Shown piece after piece: positions 26,666 to 35,064 of a stretch of DNA of 44,726 nucleotides. The stretch comes from JAZSNA01 sp045536135. GTDB lineage: Bacteria > Pseudomonadota > Alphaproteobacteria > CAAHEQ01 > UBA3637. Positions within the stretch are counted from its first letter, which is position 1; each line of letters starts with the position of its first letter. Under the pieces are notes generated by a model, which worked only from the letters and a program-made list of their open reading frames with translations, was not told the DNA's origin and did not search any database. The stretch covers positions 1 to 44,726 of the forward strand of contig JAZSNA010000012.1 of NCBI GenBank assembly GCA_045536135.1, given 5' to 3'. A program made the position numbers and the translations under genes.

Positions 26666-27552
26666 GGTTGTCCCCCATTTTTCAATTTTTGACACAAAGT
26701 TTCAGCTTCCGAACGAGTTTTAAATTGACCGGTACGTAAACGATAATAAACTTTTCCGTTTACATCAGCCCGTTGAACATCATAAGTCATATTTCCCAAC
26801 AAAGACGGATATTTCTGTTTCATAATCGGCCAAGCCGATTTTGCTTTTTCCTCACTTCCCAAAGAAATTAATTGGACACGCCAATATTTAATCGGAGCAA
26901 CTGTTTTTTTAACCTCAACCGGTTTTGTGGTTTCAACTTTTTTTTCAGGTGCTTTTGTCGGCGTATTTGTGATCAAAACCTTTGGTTGTGTCGGTGCCGG
27001 AACAACCTTTTTCGTCACCGGAGGTAATACAACTTTCGGTGCTTGAATCAATTTATCTTTCATTTCCTGATCAATTAAAGGCTCAATCGGACTTTCAACA
27101 ACAGGAAAAACTTTTTCAACTTTTGTATCCAAATTATTATCTCTTAAACGTCGATAAACGATTCGATCCTGATCCTTAATATTCATACCACCGGGGTTTT
27201 CCGGTTCAACCTTGACCGGTGTTTCATCACCTTGCAAAACTGGAACAGGTTCTTCATCTTTGGAAGAAAAAGAGGCAATTAATAAAATTAACAATAAAAC
27301 AAAAGATAAAATTCCAATACCAATCAAATGTATTTTATTGACTTGAAAAAAAGATATTTTATCTTCGCTTTCTTTATCAACTATTTTTTCCGAAAAATCA
27401 GCACGAAAATCATAGTTATCCTTGTCTGCCACTTCCGCCAAAGAAGTCGCCGTATCCGTTTGAGATAAAAAGTTTTTTAAATCCTTTAAATCTTCACTGA
27501 TTTCACTTTCATTTAATAATTCTTCATCTTTTTCTTCATTAAATTCATCCAT
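26644..27552 (-). CDS. SPOR-domain membrane protein
   Basis: About 302 residues. An acidic cytoplasmic N-terminus, one membrane helix (IHLIGIGILSFVLLLILLIA), a long Pro/Val/Lys-rich periplasmic linker, and a C-terminal SPOR domain (YWRVQLISLGSEEKAKSAW to TGQFKTRSEAETLCQKL). SPOR domains bind peptidoglycan strands stripped of stem peptides at the septum, so a role in division or wall remodelling is likely. The ATG at 27552 has a strong SD (AAAGGAGA) and follows the argS stop by one base; the longer frame to 27603 overlaps argS. argS-SPOR-nagZ is a familiar alphaproteobacterial order. Confidence 0.9.
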   Translation of the reverse strand: MDEFNEEKDEELLNESEISEDLKDLKNFLSQTDTATSLAEVADKDNYDFRADFSEKIVDKESEDKISFFQVNKIHLIGIGILSFVLLLILLIASFSSKDEEPVPVLQGDETPVKVEPENPGGMNIKDQDRIVYRRLRDNNLDTKVEKVFPVVESPIEPLIDQEMKDKLIQAPKVVLPPVTKKVVPAPTQPKVLITNTPTKAPEKKVETTKPVEVKKTVAPIKYWRVQLISLGSEEKAKSAWPIMKQKYPSLLGNMTYDVQRADVNGKVYYRLRTGQFKTRSEAETLCQKLKNGGQPCSLIQD

Positions 27553-27553
27553 T

Positions 27554-29278
27554 TTACATCTCCTTTGAAGGTTCGACACCAAAGACGGCCAATCCGGATT
27601 CAATAACTGTCATAACACCCTTTATCAAAGCCAAGCGTGCCAGTGATAATTCCGGTCTTTTTTCGTCTAAAAACCGTAATTCAACATCCTCACGTCCCAT
27701 ATTCCACCATCCATGGAAAATAGAAGCCAAATCATATAAATAATAGGCAATCCGATGAGGCTCATTGACCAATGCGGATTGTTCTATTAAACGAGGGAAT
27801 TCGGCAATTTTTTTAATAACGGACAATTCCACTTCCCCATCTAATAAGGATAAATCCGCATTATCCGTATTCACGGAGCCAAATAATTCCTGTGCGTGTT
27901 TAAAGACAGAATTGGAACGAGCATAGGCGTATTGAACATAAAATACCGGATTATCTTTACTTTGTTCCCGAACTTTTACCAAATCAAAATCAAGTTGAGA
28001 ATCAATCTTTCGTGTCATCATATAAAACCGAGCCACATCTTTTCCGATTAATTCAATTAAGTCCGAAAATAATACAATATTTCCGGCTCGTTTTGACATC
28101 CGAATCGGCTTTCCGTTTTCGGTAAAATTGACGATTTGACACATCATGCAATCCAACTGTGCATCATTATCCGTTAACGCACTTAATGCCGATTTTAAAC
28201 GTGTCACATATCCGGAATGATCAGCCCCCAAGCACATAATCAGCTTTTTAAATCCACGTTTATATTTATCAAATTCGTAAGCCACATCCGGAGCTAAATA
28301 GGTATAAGAGCCATCAGCTCGGGCCAGCGGACGATCGCTATCATCTCCGAATTCCGTAGATTTAAACAGAAGCATTTCTTGCGGTGTCCAATCTTCCAAT
28401 GCTTTTCTGGACTTTGGTTTTTCCAAAACGCCTTTATAAATTAAGCCTTTATCTGATAAAATTTTTAAAGCTTCCTCGATACCACCACTTTCAGCAATTT
28501 TTTTCTCGGATGCAAAGTAATCAAAATGAACCCCGATTAAATCTAGATCCTTTTTAATCATATTCATCATTTGTTCAACAGAAACCGTTTTAAAGTAATC
28601 AAGATATTCTTCCGGCGGAACATTCATCCATTTATCACCATCTTTTTGAGCTATATACTCACCGACTGCTTTTAAATAATCCCCAGGATAACATCCTTCC
28701 GGAATAACAATTTCTTCACCCATGGCTTCACGATATCTTAAATAAGCACTCTTGGCTAATTTATCAATTTGAACACCACGATCATTCATATAATATTCCC
28801 GAGAAACATCATATCCGGCTTTTTGTAATAAATTAGATAAACAATCCCCAAAAATCGTCATTCTGGAATGACCGACATGTATCGGACCGGTCGGATTCGC
28901 CGAGCAAAATTCAATATTAACCTTTTCGCCTTTACCGATATCCGAATTACCGAAATGAATACCGCTGTTTAGTGCATCTTTCAACTGATTTTGCCAAAAC
29001 GAATCGGATAAAAATATATTAATAAATCCCGGACCGGCAACTTCGACCGACTTAAAGTTTTCATTTTCAGATAATGCCGGTAATATTTTTTCTGCAAAAG
29101 CCCTTGGGTTGAGACCGACTGATTTTGAACAAACCATTGCAACATTCGTGGCCATATCACCATGTTTCAAATCCTTTGGAGGCTCAACACAAACACGTTT
29201 TAAATCCAATTCCTTAAATTCGGGAATGGAATGAACTATTTTTATTAAATTTTCTTTGACTTGATCATAAATATTCAT
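27554..29278 (-). CDS. argS: Arginyl-tRNA synthetase
   Basis: 574 residues, class I. The N-terminal Add-1 domain is followed by the HIGH-type motif in SANPTGPIHVGHSRM and a KMSK-type loop in IRMSKRAGNIV; the C-terminal DALR anticodon-binding domain is present (YDLASIFHGWW, LALIKGVMTVIESGL). It charges tRNA-Arg. It starts 1 base after the glycine-zipper lipoprotein stop and is followed closely by the SPOR gene, within one long operon. Confidence 0.96.
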   Translation of the reverse strand: MNIYDQVKENLIKIVHSIPEFKELDLKRVCVEPPKDLKHGDMATNVAMVCSKSVGLNPRAFAEKILPALSENENFKSVEVAGPGFINIFLSDSFWQNQLKDALNSGIHFGNSDIGKGEKVNIEFCSANPTGPIHVGHSRMTIFGDCLSNLLQKAGYDVSREYYMNDRGVQIDKLAKSAYLRYREAMGEEIVIPEGCYPGDYLKAVGEYIAQKDGDKWMNVPPEEYLDYFKTVSVEQMMNMIKKDLDLIGVHFDYFASEKKIAESGGIEEALKILSDKGLIYKGVLEKPKSRKALEDWTPQEMLLFKSTEFGDDSDRPLARADGSYTYLAPDVAYEFDKYKRGFKKLIMCLGADHSGYVTRLKSALSALTDNDAQLDCMMCQIVNFTENGKPIRMSKRAGNIVLFSDLIELIGKDVARFYMMTRKIDSQLDFDLVKVREQSKDNPVFYVQYAYARSNSVFKHAQELFGSVNTDNADLSLLDGEVELSVIKKIAEFPRLIEQSALVNEPHRIAYYLYDLASIFHGWWNMGREDVELRFLDEKRPELSLARLALIKGVMTVIESGLAVFGVEPSKEM

Positions 29279-29279
29279 T

Positions 29280-29732
29280 TTAGTTATCCAATTGTAATCT
29301 CATTTTCCCACCGATATCTGTAATATAGACACGATCACCGACTCGCAATCCCAACTCGTTTGTCTGAACGATAGACATTAAACGACCGGAAGTTGTTTTA
29401 ACAATAAACTCAACGGCTTCACCGGAAGTTATAGCTTCCTCCGTTGCTCCACCGACGGCGCCACCGATTAAAGCCCCGCCGACAGCCCCAATGACATGAA
29501 CCGCTGTATTTCCGCCAATCATAGATCCGGCAGCTCCGCCGGCTATAGCCCCACCCAATGTACCGACACCAGATGTTCCTTGCACTTGAACAGCTTTAAT
29601 TGATTTAATTGTCCCGATTAAAACGGAAGAGGATTGACCGACATCAGAACGGGCATAGGTCGTATTTTCATTTAAAGGAGCGCATGCGGATATAAACACA
29701 ACCATTATCAAAGCAAATAAAATTTTTTTCAT
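29280..29732 (-). CDS. Glycine-zipper lipoprotein, SlyB / 17-kDa antigen-like
   Basis: About 150 residues. The start at 29732 gives a lipoprotein signal (MKKILFALIMVVFISAC) with an SD (AAAGGAAAG) in front. A glycine-zipper region follows (GTLGGAIAGGAAGSMIGG, then GGALIGGAVGGA), with a C-terminal beta-rich domain (VGDRVYITDIGGKMRLQ). This is the architecture of Pcp/SlyB outer-membrane lipoproteins and the 17-kDa surface antigen of Rickettsia. It opens the argS operon and is divergent from the YqaA gene. Confidence 0.85.
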   Translation of the reverse strand: MKKILFALIMVVFISACAPLNENTTYARSDVGQSSSVLIGTIKSIKAVQVQGTSGVGTLGGAIAGGAAGSMIGGNTAVHVIGAVGGALIGGAVGGATEEAITSGEAVEFIVKTTSGRLMSIVQTNELGLRVGDRVYITDIGGKMRLQLDN

Positions 29733-29775
29733 TTTTTTCTTTCCTTTTATATACAAATATGCTATCAACACTCAC

Positions 29776-30381
29776 ATGATAGCAAAATTATATAATAATA
29801 CAATAAAAAAATTATACAATTGGACAATGAGTTTGTCAAAAAGAAAAAATGCCATTTGGATTTTGGCCGGTTTTTCTTTTGTCGGAAGTTCTTTTTTCCC
29901 TATTCCGCCGGATTTAATTCAAATCCCTCTTATTTTGGCGAATCGAAAGAAGGCCTTTTGGATTGCCACAGTGACAACAGTATCTTCCGTTGCCGGTGCT
30001 TTATTCGGATATTTCATCGGCGCCTGTTTATTTGACATCATTGCCGAACCATTGTTAAACTTTTACGGATATATGGACGCATTTGAAAAATTTCGTGGAC
30101 AATATAATGAATACGGGGCATGGATTGTATTTATCTTTGGTGTCACCCCTTTCCCGTATAAAGTCGTTACGATTGCCTCTGGCGCCACCGGATTAAGCAT
30201 CCCGGTTTTCATCATCTCATCATTTTTGGCCCGTGGGCTTCGATTCGGTTTTACCGCATGGCTTTTATATAAATGGGGACAACCGATGAAAGAATACATC
30301 GAAAAAAATTTGGGTTGGTTGTCCATTCTTTTCTGTGTTATTTTAATCGGCGGTTTTTGGGCTTTGAAATATTTTAATTAA
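29776..30381 (+). CDS. YqaA-family VTT (DedA-like) membrane protein
   Basis: 201 residues, about four membrane segments and re-entrant loops typical of the VTT superfamily: FFPIPPDLIQIPLILANRKK, AGALFGYFIGACLF and the second loop FGVTPFPYKVVTIASGATG. DedA/VTT proteins are linked to lipid (undecaprenyl phosphate or phospholipid) flipping and membrane homeostasis; the substrate of the YqaA branch is not known to me. A TATGCT -10-like box ends 12 bases before the ATG, giving a very short leader with no SD. Confidence 0.8.
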   Translation: MIAKLYNNTIKKLYNWTMSLSKRKNAIWILAGFSFVGSSFFPIPPDLIQIPLILANRKKAFWIATVTTVSSVAGALFGYFIGACLFDIIAEPLLNFYGYMDAFEKFRGQYNEYGAWIVFIFGVTPFPYKVVTIASGATGLSIPVFIISSFLARGLRFGFTAWLLYKWGQPMKEYIEKNLGWLSILFCVILIGGFWALKYFN

Positions 30382-30387
30382 AAATTC

Positions 30388-30415
30388 TTGATTCTTTTAT
30401 CAAAATTTGTATAAT
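30388..30415 (+). promoter_or_regulatory. Promoter for the SRP RNA gene
   Basis: TTGATT (30388-30393), 16 bases, TATAAT (30410-30415). The predicted start at about 30422-30423 coincides with the first base of the RNA's closing stem. Confidence 0.85.
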
Positions 30416-30422
30416 AAGTTTC

Positions 30423-30518
30423 GGAAGAACAAAGATGAGGATAATAAACCTTCATCGGGTCAGGTTCGGAAGGAAGCAGCCCAAAGGCTTTTTTATTCGT
30501 TGTCTTTTTGTTCTTCCA
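30423..30518 (+). ncRNA. ffs: Signal recognition particle RNA, small bacterial (4.5S) type
   Basis: The SRP hallmark is read directly: GGTCAGG at 30458-30464, then GGAAGGAAGCAGCC ending at 30482 (tetraloop plus symmetric loop that bind Ffh). The ends pair to close the hairpin: GGAAGAACAAA at 30423-30433 with TTTGTTCTTCC at 30507-30517. About 96 nt, a single hairpin as in other proteobacteria. It has its own promoter and lies immediately before dnaX. A long reading frame from 30407 into dnaX passes across it, and this RNA shows that frame start is false. SRP RNA with Ffh and FtsY targets membrane proteins. Confidence 0.95.
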
Positions 30519-30541
30519 CCATAAATAACAAAGGAATTATA

Positions 30542-32116
30542 ATGGCACAAGGATATCGTGTACTGGCTCGTAAATATCGTCCGCAAATTTTTGCGGACTT
30601 AATCGGTCAGGAAGCCCTAACCCAAACCATATCCAACGCCATTGCTCAAAACAAACTGGCAAACGCATATATTTTAACCGGTATTCGGGGTATCGGAAAA
30701 ACAACTTCGGCTCGGATTATTGCTCGTGGCTTAAATTGTATTGGTCCGGACGGGAATGGTTCAATGACACCTAACCCTTGCGGTGTTTGTCAACATTGTC
30801 GTGATATTGCGGCAGATTGCCATGTCGATGTGATTGAAATTGATGCGGCCAGCAATACCGGTGTGGATAACATTCGAGAGATTATTGAAGCCAGTAAATA
30901 TGCGCCCCTATCAGCCCGATATAAGTTATATATCATCGACGAAGTCCATATGCTTTCCAAAAGTGCATTTAATGCTCTTTTAAAGATTTTGGAAGAACCG
31001 CCTGAACACCTTAAATTTATATTTGCGACAACGGAAATTCGCAAAGTTCCAATTACGATTTTATCCAGGTGTCAACGTTTTGACTTAAAACGAATCGATA
31101 TTGATACATTATTTGCACATTTAAAGAAAATATCCGATTTAGAAGGCATTACATATGAAGAAGAAGCGTTAAAAATGATTGCCAAAAGTGCTGACGGTTC
31201 AGTTCGTGATTCGTTATCTTTATTAGATCAAGCCATTGTTTATGCAAATGGTAATATCACAGTCAAACTTGTATCGGATATGATTGGGCATTCGGATAAA
31301 ACGGTTTTGTTTGATATATATCAATCCTTGATGAAGGGAGAAATAAAGCCCGTTTTAAGCAAAGTGCAATCGTTATATGATTTGGGGACAGAACCCAAAA
31401 CATTAGCCGATGATTTATTGGATTTAACTCATACTTTGACTTTATTAAAAATAGATTCGGATTTATCATCATCTTCCTTTTATAACAATAGTGAAATTAC
31501 AACATTAAAAAAATTATCCGCCGATTTATCAATGCCAACATTATCTATGGTTTGGCAGATGCTTTTAAAGGGCATTTCAGAAATAAGATCGTCATCTTAC
31601 CCCTATAAAACATTTCAAATGATGTTGATTCGGATTTCATATCTTTCCGAATTACCGGCAATATCCGAATTAATTTCAGATTCAAAAAAAAAAATAGTTA
31701 ATGATGAGGCTCCCTCTCCTGTTTTGAGTCAGCCGGTGTTCTTGACTTTGGCACATTTAGTTAAAGCTTTAACAGATGCCGGCGAACGGATAATTGCACA
31801 CCATATAACAAATGATGTCCATCCCATCAGATTTGAAGATGGTATTTTTCATTATTCCGTCAATCCAAATTATCCGTCTGAGATTACATCAAAATTATCC
31901 TTTTTTTTACAAAAAGCAACCGGAAAAACTTGGGAAATAAAAATATCTTCATCAGCGGGCGAAAAAACAATTGCCGAGCAAAAGCAAGAAGCCCAAAGAA
32001 ATGAAAAAAATAATTTATTAAACGACAATAATATTCGGGAGATTATTAAATTATTTCCCGAAGCGAAAATCGATTCTTTCAACCAAAATAAAGGAAGTAA
32101 AAATGAAAAAGAATAA
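30542..32116 (+). CDS. dnaX: DNA polymerase III tau/gamma subunit
   Basis: 524 residues from the ATG at 30542, preceded by AAGGA. MAQGYRVLARKYRPQIFADL is the standard DnaX N-terminus; Walker A is GIRGIGKTTSAR, the zinc site includes CGVCQHC, and DEVHMLSK and SRCQRFDLKR follow. Domain III ends around residue 380, after which the tail is short (tau is usually longer). DnaX forms the clamp-loader core, and tau bridges polymerase and DnaB. An 11-A run at codons 381-385 could allow gamma production. The prepilin gene overlaps its last 14 bases. Confidence 0.95.
   Translation: MAQGYRVLARKYRPQIFADLIGQEALTQTISNAIAQNKLANAYILTGIRGIGKTTSARIIARGLNCIGPDGNGSMTPNPCGVCQHCRDIAADCHVDVIEIDAASNTGVDNIREIIEASKYAPLSARYKLYIIDEVHMLSKSAFNALLKILEEPPEHLKFIFATTEIRKVPITILSRCQRFDLKRIDIDTLFAHLKKISDLEGITYEEEALKMIAKSADGSVRDSLSLLDQAIVYANGNITVKLVSDMIGHSDKTVLFDIYQSLMKGEIKPVLSKVQSLYDLGTEPKTLADDLLDLTHTLTLLKIDSDLSSSSFYNNSEITTLKKLSADLSMPTLSMVWQMLLKGISEIRSSSYPYKTFQMMLIRISYLSELPAISELISDSKKKIVNDEAPSPVLSQPVFLTLAHLVKALTDAGERIIAHHITNDVHPIRFEDGIFHYSVNPNYPSEITSKLSFFLQKATGKTWEIKISSSAGEKTIAEQKQEAQRNEKNNLLNDNNIREIIKLFPEAKIDSFNQNKGSKNEKE
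31684..31694 (+). other. Eleven-A run in dnaX, candidate slippage site for gamma
   Basis: Eleven consecutive A between Ser381 and Ile385. One base less gives AAA-TAG immediately; one base more, or a -1 ribosomal shift, gives AAT-AGT-TAA. Either slip ends translation at about 384-386 residues, just past domain III, matching a gamma subunit. No strong stimulating hairpin is seen downstream. Confidence 0.5.
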
Positions 32117-32552
32117 TCAAAACGGTATTACAATGTTGGAATTATTGATTGTTTTAGCCATTATCGGTATTTTATCCAGTGTTGTTTTATTGGGTTTTCA
32201 ACGAACATTAAATCATAATAAAGCAACAGCTTTTTTAAAGGAAAGTTTAAATGTTATCGCTTTTTTATCAACGAAGGATTATCAATCCGATACCAGTATC
32301 ACTCCACCATTTGGTTTTAAATCTTCTAATTTAGAAGGAACAAAATATTTTGTTATCGGCGATATAAATGTCTTGGTCAAAAAAAACAATACCGGATTTG
32401 AATTTTCAGCTAAACAATCCAGTCCGGATCTTTGCTCTTCTTTACAAACAATGATCAGTTATCCATTAACGGCCGTAGAATTTGATGAAGAAAACAAAGT
32501 TTGTACCCTTAATTTTTCTATATTTACTGATAAAAAGGATACAACAGATTAA
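32103..32552 (+). CDS. Type IV prepilin / pseudopilin-like protein
   Basis: 149 residues. A short leader MKKNNQNG ends in Gly8 and the mature N-terminus is ITMLELLIVLAIIGILSSVV with Glu at mature position 5, the class III signal cut by prepilin peptidases. The globular part has two cysteines (111 and 134) near the C-terminus, placed like the D-region disulfide of type IV pilins. An SD (AAAGGAAG) lies in the end of dnaX, which it overlaps by 14 bases. No other pilus gene is adjacent. The prepilin peptidase and a DsbA-like protein that could process it are encoded at 12703-14160. Confidence 0.85.
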   Translation: MKKNNQNGITMLELLIVLAIIGILSSVVLLGFQRTLNHNKATAFLKESLNVIAFLSTKDYQSDTSITPPFGFKSSNLEGTKYFVIGDINVLVKKNNTGFEFSAKQSSPDLCSSLQTMISYPLTAVEFDEENKVCTLNFSIFTDKKDTTD

Positions 32553-32609
32553 AATTAAGTTTTTTATTTTATTTTCATAAAAAAAATGTAAAAAATCTGT
32601 TTTTTTTCT

Positions 32610-32637
32610 TTGATTTTTTCGTAAAAAAAGATATAAT
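32610..32637 (+). promoter_or_regulatory. Promoter for gyrB-hisS
   Basis: TTGATT (32610-32615), 16 bases, TATAAT (32632-32637), identical in boxes and spacing to the SRP RNA promoter. The leader of about 22-24 bases keeps the SD AAAGGAA. Confidence 0.85.
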
Positions 32638-32666
32638 CAGCCTATAACAAAAACAAAGGAAAAAAT

Positions 32667-35063
32667 ATGACAGAAAATATTCAAAATAAACCAAATTATG
32701 ACGCATCTTCCATTAAAGTATTAAAGGGACTTGATGCTGTTCGCAAACGGCCTGGTATGTATATCGGCGACACAGATGACGGCACCGGATTACATCATAT
32801 GATTTACGAAGTATTGGATAATGCCATTGACGAATCTTTGGCCGGATATTGTGATAAAACCGAAGTTATTTTGAATGAGAACGGATCCGTGACTGTGGTG
32901 GATAACGGTCGCGGTATTCCAACTGGTATTCACCCGACCGAAGGCGTTTCCGCTGCCGAAGTTATTATGACACAACTCCATGCCGGTGGTAAATTTGACC
33001 AAAATTCATATAAAGTATCCGGTGGTTTACATGGGGTTGGGGTTTCCGTTGTGAACGCATTATCGTCTAAATTGGAACTGCGTATTTGGCGTGATGGCAA
33101 AGAACACTTTATGGAATTCAAGGATGGTGTTGCCGTTGCTCCACTGGCTGTTGTCGGCGATGCCGATGGCCGTAAGGGAACTTCTGTCACTTTTTGGCCC
33201 AGTCCGGAAACTTTTACCAGCACAACCTTTGATTTTGATACACTGGAACATCGCATTCGGGAATTAGCATTTTTATCTTCCGGTGTACGTCTGATTTTAA
33301 TTGACAGACGTAATGTGGAAGAAAAGAAAATTGAATTTTGTTATGAAGGCGGAATTGCCGAGTTTGTTAAGTTCTTAAATCAAAGCAAAAATGTTTTGCA
33401 AGAAGAAGAAATTTCCATTACCGGTGAACAAAACGGCATCACGGTTGATGTAGCGTTGGAATGGACAGACAGTTATCATGAAAATTGTATGTGTTTTACA
33501 AATAATATTCCTCAACGAGATGGGGGAACACATTTGGCCGGATTACGAGCTGCCCTAACCCGAACCATTAACAATTATGCATCAGAAACCGGATTAACCA
33601 AGAAAGAAAAAGTTGAACTTTCCGGTGAAGATATGCGTGAAGGTTTGACCTGTGTTTTATCCGTGAAAGTTCCGGATCCTAAATTTTCATCACAAACAAA
33701 AGATAAATTGGTTTCAAGTGAGGTTCGTCCCGTGGTTGAAAGTATTATCGGTGATAAGTTGGGACAATGGTTGGAAGAACATCCAACTGATGCGAAAAAA
33801 ATCATCGGTAAAGTCGTCGAAGCAGCAGCCGCTCGTGAAGCAGCTCGAAAAGCTCGTGAATTAACTCGCCGCAAGGGAGCTTTGGACATGGCATCACTCC
33901 CCGGTAAATTGGCCGATTGTCAAGAAAAAGATCCGGCATTATCTGAAATCTTTATCGTTGAGGGAGATTCCGCCGGCGGTTCGGCAAAACAAGGACGCAA
34001 CCGTAAAAACCAAGCTATTTTACCTTTGCGCGGTAAAATTTTGAATGTTGAACGGGCCAGATTTGACAGAATGTTATCTTCGGCCGAGGTTGGCACCATG
34101 GTCACAGCATTCGGAACAGGTATCGGACGTGATGACTTTAATGCCGACAAATGCCGATATCATAAAATTATCATTATGACTGATGCTGATGTGGACGGAG
34201 CTCATATTCGAACACTTCTGTTAACTTTCTTCTTCCGTCAAATGCCGGAATTATTAGAACGTGGATACATTTATATTGCTCAACCGCCATTATATCGTGC
34301 TAAAAAAGGTAATTCAGAGGTTTACTTAAAAGATGATAAATCTATGGAGGAATATTTGATTAACAACGGCACGGATGATGTTATTTTGGAATTAGCCGAT
34401 GGGACACAAATTTCCGGAAATGATTTAATTTCTCGAGCTCATGAAGCTCGTTTGGCTAAAAATATGATTGATACTTTATCCGTTTTGGCACCGACCAAGA
34501 TTATTGAACAAATGTCAATTATGGGTATGATGAATCCTTCGGCCGTTTTGCGTGAAGATTTGGTTGAAAAACTCAATTCCATTGAACCGGAATACGAACG
34601 GGGATGGCATATTGAAAAAGAGGATAATTCTTATAACTTCTGGCGTATCTTACGGGGTGTCAAAGAAAACCATATCATTGACGATAAAGTGATTGCATCT
34701 GCTGAAGCAAAATACTTGAATGAAATTCAAGATAATTTGATTGAACTTTACGGTAAACCGGCAAAATTAATCACAAAAGATAGTTCCTATACAATCAACG
34801 GACCGATTGACTTGATTGAAACAATTTATAAAATCGGTAAAAAAGGTATTGCAATAAACCGATATAAAGGATTAGGGGAAATGAATCCAGAACAATTATG
34901 GGAAACCACTTTGGATCCGAATGCCCGACATTTATTACAGGTCAAAGTCCCACACATTCAGGAAGCCGAACAAGTATTTTCAACTCTGATGGGCGATGTA
35001 GTGGAACCTCGGCGAGATTTCATTCAAGAAAATGCATTAAATGTAGCGAATTTGGATATTTAA
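32667..35063 (+). CDS. gyrB: DNA gyrase subunit B
   Basis: 798 residues, full length. The GHKL ATPase site shows DNAIDESLAG and VVDNGRGIPTGIH; the loop GGLHGVGVSVVNALS follows; the TOPRIM domain has EGDSAGGSAKQGRNRK and PLRGKILNVERAR, then the DxD metal site in MTDADVDGAHI. The C-terminus RYKGLGEMNPEQLWETT and RRDFIQENA are typical. With GyrA it introduces negative supercoils. The SD is AAAGGAA. hisS starts 1 base after the stop, so both are probably cotranscribed. I see no insertion in the TOPRIM domain like that in E. coli GyrB that would lengthen it. Confidence 0.97.
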   Translation: MTENIQNKPNYDASSIKVLKGLDAVRKRPGMYIGDTDDGTGLHHMIYEVLDNAIDESLAGYCDKTEVILNENGSVTVVDNGRGIPTGIHPTEGVSAAEVIMTQLHAGGKFDQNSYKVSGGLHGVGVSVVNALSSKLELRIWRDGKEHFMEFKDGVAVAPLAVVGDADGRKGTSVTFWPSPETFTSTTFDFDTLEHRIRELAFLSSGVRLILIDRRNVEEKKIEFCYEGGIAEFVKFLNQSKNVLQEEEISITGEQNGITVDVALEWTDSYHENCMCFTNNIPQRDGGTHLAGLRAALTRTINNYASETGLTKKEKVELSGEDMREGLTCVLSVKVPDPKFSSQTKDKLVSSEVRPVVESIIGDKLGQWLEEHPTDAKKIIGKVVEAAAAREAARKARELTRRKGALDMASLPGKLADCQEKDPALSEIFIVEGDSAGGSAKQGRNRKNQAILPLRGKILNVERARFDRMLSSAEVGTMVTAFGTGIGRDDFNADKCRYHKIIIMTDADVDGAHIRTLLLTFFFRQMPELLERGYIYIAQPPLYRAKKGNSEVYLKDDKSMEEYLINNGTDDVILELADGTQISGNDLISRAHEARLAKNMIDTLSVLAPTKIIEQMSIMGMMNPSAVLREDLVEKLNSIEPEYERGWHIEKEDNSYNFWRILRGVKENHIIDDKVIASAEAKYLNEIQDNLIELYGKPAKLITKDSSYTINGPIDLIETIYKIGKKGIAINRYKGLGEMNPEQLWETTLDPNARHLLQVKVPHIQEAEQVFSTLMGDVVEPRRDFIQENALNVANLDI

Positions 35064-35064
35064 A

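Noticed and set aside
29280..29732. Gly-rich repeat as a mobile or tandem repeat
   Set aside because: It is the glycine-zipper of a lipoprotein, with non-repeated DNA.
30407..30541. N-terminal extension of DnaX
   Set aside because: The region encodes the SRP RNA, with promoter and closing stem, and DnaX homology begins only at 30542.
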